From contig CAZSHX010000046.1 of NCBI GenBank assembly GCA_964606895.1, positions 1-36,313 on the forward strand: a stretch of 36,313 bases of DNA, in the 5' to 3' direction. The notes under the pieces were generated by a model, which made no database searches, had not been told where the DNA came from, and was given only the letters and a program-made list of their open reading frames with translations. The first letter of the stretch is position 1; every line of letters starts with the position of its first letter. Made by a program: the position numbers and the translations under genes. Source of the stretch: CAZSHX01 sp964606895. Its GTDB lineage: Bacteria > Bacteroidota > Ignavibacteria > Kapaibacteriales > UBA2268. Below are positions 33,111-36,313 of the stretch, piece after piece.

Positions 33111-33314
33111 ATGATGCAAACTTTTCAGACAAAGTTTAAACAAGGAAAGATTCTGTTAAATAAAGAAATGAGAATTCCCGAAAATACTACTTTATTTGTG
33201 AGTTTTAAGGATAATTCTTCTGATGATTTATTCTTGAAAGCTTCGGAGTCTTCCCTTGATAACATCTGGAATAACAACGAGGATGATATTTATGAGCAGT
33301 TACTTAAAAAATGA
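33111..33314 (+). CDS. Antitoxin of a MazF/PemK-type pair
   Basis: This 67-residue protein starts at ATG 33111 (or 33114), with AAGGTGA directly upstream. The N-terminus is a small strand-rich part, FQTKFKQGKILLNKEMRIPE; the C-terminus is acidic, SSLDNIWNNNEDDIYEQLLK. The tail SLDNIWNNxEDxIYEQLLK is common in antitoxins encoded just before MazF/PemK toxins in this superphylum. The acidic tail is the part expected to bind the toxin. The toxin gene begins 23 bp before this gene ends, giving a coupled pair. The identity of the N-terminal DNA-binding fold is uncertain. Confidence 0.75.
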   Translation: MMQTFQTKFKQGKILLNKEMRIPENTTLFVSFKDNSSDDLFLKASESSLDNIWNNNEDDIYEQLLKK

Positions 33315-33627
33315 AATTGTTCTAATAAAATATCCATTTTCAGATCTGTCTTCATTCAAGGTTAGACCTGCAATAGTCATTAGTCTTGAATATCCTTCGA
33401 ATGATATCATAATCGTACCTTTAACCAGTCGAAATGGTAATTTACTCCCCGGAGAATTTAACTTATCAATGTGGAGAGAGTCGGGTTTAAATGTACAATC
33501 TACTGTTAAAAGAGGTATATTTACTATTGATGAAAAATTAATTCTGCAACTAATTGGTAAGTTACATCAAGTTGATATAATAAGATTAGAAAGTTCGATT
33601 CTTAGCTGGTTAGGTTTTAACAAGTAA
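33292..33627 (+). CDS. MazF/PemK-family mRNA endonuclease toxin
   Basis: The protein has 111 residues from ATG 33292; earlier in-frame starts at 33256 and 33283 lie inside the antitoxin. GAGGATG 8 nt upstream supports 33292. The PemK/MazF fold is visible: KNEIVLIKYPFSDLSSFKVRPAIVIS (first strands, with the conserved KVRPAIVIS), then NDIIIVPLTSRNG, then STVKRGIFTIDEKLILQLIG (usual position of the S/T and KxG elements), and a closing helix. The family cleaves mRNA at short motifs. It overlaps the upstream antitoxin by 23 bp. A terminator at 33689-33720 follows. Both genes look intact, unlike several other toxin modules in the window. Confidence 0.85.
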   Translation: MSSYLKNEIVLIKYPFSDLSSFKVRPAIVISLEYPSNDIIIVPLTSRNGNLLPGEFNLSMWRESGLNVQSTVKRGIFTIDEKLILQLIGKLHQVDIIRLESSILSWLGFNK

Positions 33628-33688
33628 GATATAAAAATTTCGGTTTTGAATAATAGTATTAAGAAAATCACAAAATCACCATTTTCAT

Positions 33689-33720
33689 AAAAAAAACCCC
33701 GTTTTCTGCGAGGGTTTTTT
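33689..33720 (+). terminator. Terminator of the MazF/PemK module
   Basis: AAAAAACCCC pairs with GGGTTTTTT around a loop of about 11 nt (33689-33720). The T-run fits plus-strand termination. It isolates the toxin-antitoxin genes from the RHS fragment. Confidence 0.75.
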
Positions 33721-33862
33721 GTAAAATATTCAAAAAGAGAATATTACCACAATTTCTGCCACCATAATTTTACGAAAATTATAGGACTTCCGGACAAGTA
33801 CCCTAATTAACGGCATCATTACGAAGACTTATAGTTATTCCCCAATCAATCCGAATAAATTA

Positions 33863-35500
33863 TTGAAAATATCATCAAGCATAGATACTACCACTTATTC
33901 TTACAATCAGAATGGGGCTCTTTCGTTAAGAATTGACAGCCGTGACGGAATGATTACAGGTAAAGAGGAGTTTTCCTATACTATGGGTGGTTTACTTAAA
34001 AAGTTTGTCAAATACGACACATCGGGCGACAGTGTGACATCATGCAATACGGTGACTAACGACACCAACCGCTGGGACTGGCGTTACCGCTACTCTCCGC
34101 TGGGCGGAAGAGAGCAGAAACGGCTGTACTACTCGCCCAATGGGGATTCCTGCGGCAGAGCTCACCTTTGGGAATACTATCTGCGTGGAGCTTACGGCGA
34201 ACAGCTTGCGGTTTACAAAGGGAGGCAGACAGCCGGTTCGACTTCCTGCCAAACAGGCAGGCGGGTTATTTTCACTCCGCAGTCCTACATCACCAACGGC
34301 GGAGAGCTGGTTACGAGGGCGGACGGAATGAAAGAATATGCCGTTGCAGACCATCTCGGCTCCACAAGGGCAATAATTGACCAAAGTGGAAGGATTCAGC
34401 ATTTCAACTATAAACCTTTTGGCGATTCACTAAATTCTGGTTCGACCGCGAGAATTGGTTTTATTGGGAATCAAAGAGATGATGAAAGCAGATACTTTTC
34501 CCTCGGTGCAAGGATGTACGACCCCGAAATCGGTCGCTTTCTTTCGCCCGACCCATTGCTCGAGATGTTCCCCCAGCATTCATCCTACCACTATGCCTAT
34601 AACTCTCCCTTGATTTGGAAAGACCCAAGCGGACTGAAAGGGGAAAAAGAGAAGGGAGGAGATAGGATGCAAGAGACTGTCACCGAGCTTTTGGTAGATG
34701 CTTGGGGAATGTGGTGGGTTACTTACGAAATTGTTGAAGATGCAACACCGCTTCAGCCAAACAGCCGAAAAGAAGTTGAGCGTTGGGGTCATTACTTTAG
34801 TTGTGGCGGCGGAGTAACAGGCTCCAGTCCTGATATTGGCGGCTCTAGAACAGGCGGCGGAGCAAGTGGAGGTTATGGAAAAGCAAAAATTGATGGATTA
34901 CAAGATTTCTGCAATACTAATGATGGTAAGCCAGATTCTAAATTAAATCCTGGCACTTCTGTTCTAATGAATAACATTCAACAAAAAATGATTACTGATA
35001 GTTATTTCCAGATACAAGGTCCTATCAAAAACCTTTATGATCAAGTGAAATCTAAATTTAATGGCAATGATCCTAATAATATTTTTTATTATATTCGTAA
35101 AGCTAATTTTACCAGTTTAGATCATAGTTCTGATAAACAATTTGCAAATATGGTTTTTACCTTCAAAATATTTCAATTGACCGGACCAAGTTTAGTGTAC
35201 CATGTGGCACATGAGCTTTTTCATTTGTATCAATTTGAGTTCAAGATTGACCATCATCAATGGTTTGAACAGGGTGATGGCTATTCAGATATTCCTTTAC
35301 ATGAGTTAGAAGCCGTTCAGTTTGGCAATTTAAGTTTGTTTTATTACTATTCAAAATCTGGAGAAATGGATCCTTACGATAAAAATACTTATTTAAATTA
35401 TTATTTAGACGGAGAGTCAAAAAGATACTATATTCAACCCAAGTTTTTATTTCCAAATACTTTTTTTCCATTAAGTTTATTCATTCGAAAGATTAAATGA
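33863..35500 (+). CDS. 5'-truncated RHS core protein with a C-terminal HExxH toxin-like tip
   Basis: The protein has 545 residues if started at TTG 33863; the frame is open from 33785 but lacks a good start and ribosome site. It holds the end of an RHS/YD-repeat core (WDWRYRYSPLGGREQKRLYY; YAVADHLGSTRAIID; FNYKPFGDSLNSGS; GFIGNQRDDESRYFSLGARM) and the RHS-associated core motif, PLLEMFPQHSSYHYAYNSPL to KDPSGL (about 230-258). After about residue 260 the sequence changes to an AT-rich tip of about 285 residues. It contains HELFH (His450-Glu-Leu-Phe-His454) and further ELEAVQFGN, fitting a gluzincin metallopeptidase with Glu as third ligand. Intact RHS proteins have a long N-terminal part and a toxin at the C-terminus; only the end is present here, so this may be a silent or displaced cassette. 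The next gene is the likely immunity gene. Confidence 0.75.
   Translation: MKISSSIDTTTYSYNQNGALSLRIDSRDGMITGKEEFSYTMGGLLKKFVKYDTSGDSVTSCNTVTNDTNRWDWRYRYSPLGGREQKRLYYSPNGDSCGRAHLWEYYLRGAYGEQLAVYKGRQTAGSTSCQTGRRVIFTPQSYITNGGELVTRADGMKEYAVADHLGSTRAIIDQSGRIQHFNYKPFGDSLNSGSTARIGFIGNQRDDESRYFSLGARMYDPEIGRFLSPDPLLEMFPQHSSYHYAYNSPLIWKDPSGLKGEKEKGGDRMQETVTELLVDAWGMWWVTYEIVEDATPLQPNSRKEVERWGHYFSCGGGVTGSSPDIGGSRTGGGASGGYGKAKIDGLQDFCNTNDGKPDSKLNPGTSVLMNNIQQKMITDSYFQIQGPIKNLYDQVKSKFNGNDPNNIFYYIRKANFTSLDHSSDKQFANMVFTFKIFQLTGPSLVYHVAHELFHLYQFEFKIDHHQWFEQGDGYSDIPLHELEAVQFGNLSLFYYYSKSGEMDPYDKNTYLNYYLDGESKRYYIQPKFLFPNTFFPLSLFIRKIK
34224..34291 (+). repeat. RHS-core direct repeat, copy 1
   Basis: This 68-bp stretch inside the RHS core matches 36246-36313 with three mismatches. 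It includes the palindrome CCTGCC-AAACA-GGCAGG (34245-34261), read as SCQTGR in the protein, which resembles small palindromic inserts common in this superphylum. Confidence 0.8.
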
Positions 35501-35513
35501 AAGGTAAACAGTT

Positions 35514-36221
35514 ATGACTAGAAAGTTAAAAATATTTTTTCTATTTATGTTTATTGTTTTGAATTATGGCTATTATAACGCTATTTCTAATGAAAATATA
35601 ACCAAAAAAGAAAAATTAAAACATTTATGGGAGAAAATTAATGTGGAAGTTTATAAAGTCCCTTTAGCTTTTATTGACACTCTCCATGAATTCAAAAATT
35701 TGGAAAGATATTATTCCAAGTTTGCTACTAAATATAAATATTTAGGTTTGATAATTAATTTCCCCCGTAACGGGCTCATGAACCAAAAGCAAAAAAATGA
35801 ATTGGACAATAATAATACCAAATTAATTATAGAATATTGTCTTTTTTTTACAAACGACAATCAAACATTTAGGTTTTGTTGGATAAAACAGAATAAAATC
35901 AGAGAAAAAATTTTTCAAGTTAATAATCAAGAAATAACCAAAGTTTTAATTAAATTTTTCAAAAAACAAAGAATAGAAACATCTAAGGGTTATTGTACAG
36001 GAAGTGATGTCGAAATTTATGGCTATGATTGGGAGTATTTAAACAGGTTATTTCTAAGTGAATTTTGGTGTTTTCCAAACAAAAGTATAAAAATCACTCC
36101 AAAATATTATGGAAATTTAGACCATAGAGGAATCTATGAACTAATACTCAAATTAAATAAATTGGGAATATTTACTAAAACTTTCGGGTTTAAACAAGAA
36201 GAATATAAATTTGACAAGTAA
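35514..36221 (+). CDS. Putative immunity protein for the RHS tip
   Basis: The protein has 235 residues with an N-terminal signal or anchor (about 5-24, IFFLFMFIVLNYGYYNAISN) and a mostly helical, Lys/Asn-rich mature part with no motif I recognise. It starts 13 bp after the RHS tip ends, in the position where RHS and contact-dependent inhibition loci encode immunity proteins. Both genes share the same very AT-rich composition, unlike the RHS core. A signal peptide would suit protection against a toxin that acts outside the cytoplasm, as a metallopeptidase acting on envelope proteins might. Immunity is inferred from position only. Confidence 0.55.
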   Translation: MTRKLKIFFLFMFIVLNYGYYNAISNENITKKEKLKHLWEKINVEVYKVPLAFIDTLHEFKNLERYYSKFATKYKYLGLIINFPRNGLMNQKQKNELDNNNTKLIIEYCLFFTNDNQTFRFCWIKQNKIREKIFQVNNQEITKVLIKFFKKQRIETSKGYCTGSDVEIYGYDWEYLNRLFLSEFWCFPNKSIKITPKYYGNLDHRGIYELILKLNKLGIFTKTFGFKQEEYKFDK

Positions 36222-36245
36222 TTTTGAATAAAATACAAATTATAT

Positions 36246-36313
36246 GGCAGACTGCCGTTTCGACTTCCTGCCAAACAGGCAGACGGGTTATTTTCACTCC
36301 GCAGTCCTACATC
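36246..36313 (+). repeat. RHS-core direct repeat, copy 2 (runs off the window)
   Basis: This matches 34224-34291 with 65 of 68 identical bases, starting abruptly after the AT-rich immunity-gene flank. It continues past the window end, so a second truncated RHS core, and perhaps a further tip/immunity pair, lies beyond. Confidence 0.8.

Noticed and set aside
1..36313. CRISPR array, tRNA or rRNA genes
   Set aside because: No spaced direct repeats of CRISPR type were seen; the only regular array (10491-10742) has no spacers. No cloverleaf or rRNA-like sequence was recognised by eye.

Overview
The window is AT-rich bacterial chromosome. Type IX secretion (T9SS) C-terminal sorting domains, FISUMP-domain surface proteins, many lipoproteins with a short lipobox, a DUF2318 protein, a HYC_CC_PP-like Cys-rich protein, SurA-type chaperones and TAnnTTTG-like promoter elements all point to the Bacteroidota/Chlorobiota superphylum, most like Ignavibacteria or Kapabacteria. 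This placement is inferred from gene content. No rRNA, tRNA or CRISPR array was seen.

1-12.9 kb is an accessory, decaying region. A DUF3857/transglutaminase lipoprotein gene is split by an in-frame TAA. Next come a small HTH protein with a membrane partner, a frameshifted rhuM gene, and a FISUMP gene in which two adjacent Trp codons read TAG TGA. These are followed by an intact HepT/MntA-type toxin-antitoxin pair, a YgiT-type zinc-finger antitoxin with only the tail of its toxin, a PD40/heme/TPR protein, an array of twelve 21-bp repeats, an intact FISUMP paralogue, and a frameshifted PIN toxin with a 53-codon companion gene. Terminator-like intergenic repeats recur here.

13-15.4 kb holds an ECF sigma factor overlapping a membrane-anchored, anti-sigma-like protein that carries a T9SS sorting domain, an unusual architecture.

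15.4-25.3 kb is the most interesting part: eleven consecutive minus-strand genes, nearly all exported and rich in copper or heme ligands. In transcription order they are a HYC_CC_PP-like Cys-rich protein, an outer-membrane barrel with a CxxCH heme motif, a Met/His-rich YtkA/FixH-like lipoprotein, a plastocyanin-like protein, a CuA-motif membrane cupredoxin, a NapH/NosR-type polyferredoxin, a CuA cupredoxin fused to cytochrome c, a DUF2318 protein with a T9SS domain, a two-repeat Ig-like lipoprotein, a beta-barrel fused to an HMA domain, and a CueP-like protein. No catalytic oxidase or reductase subunit is present. I read this as a copper-linked electron-transfer and copper-handling module that may be undescribed as a unit.

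25.5-33 kb is housekeeping: a Gfo/Idh/MocA oxidoreductase, a XerC/D recombinase, murC, two SurA/PpiC-type chaperones and a chagasin-like lipoprotein. 33.1-36.3 kb is accessory again: a MazF/PemK toxin-antitoxin pair, then a 5'-truncated RHS core with a C-terminal tip carrying HExxH, a probable immunity gene, and the start of a second RHS-core copy at the window edge.
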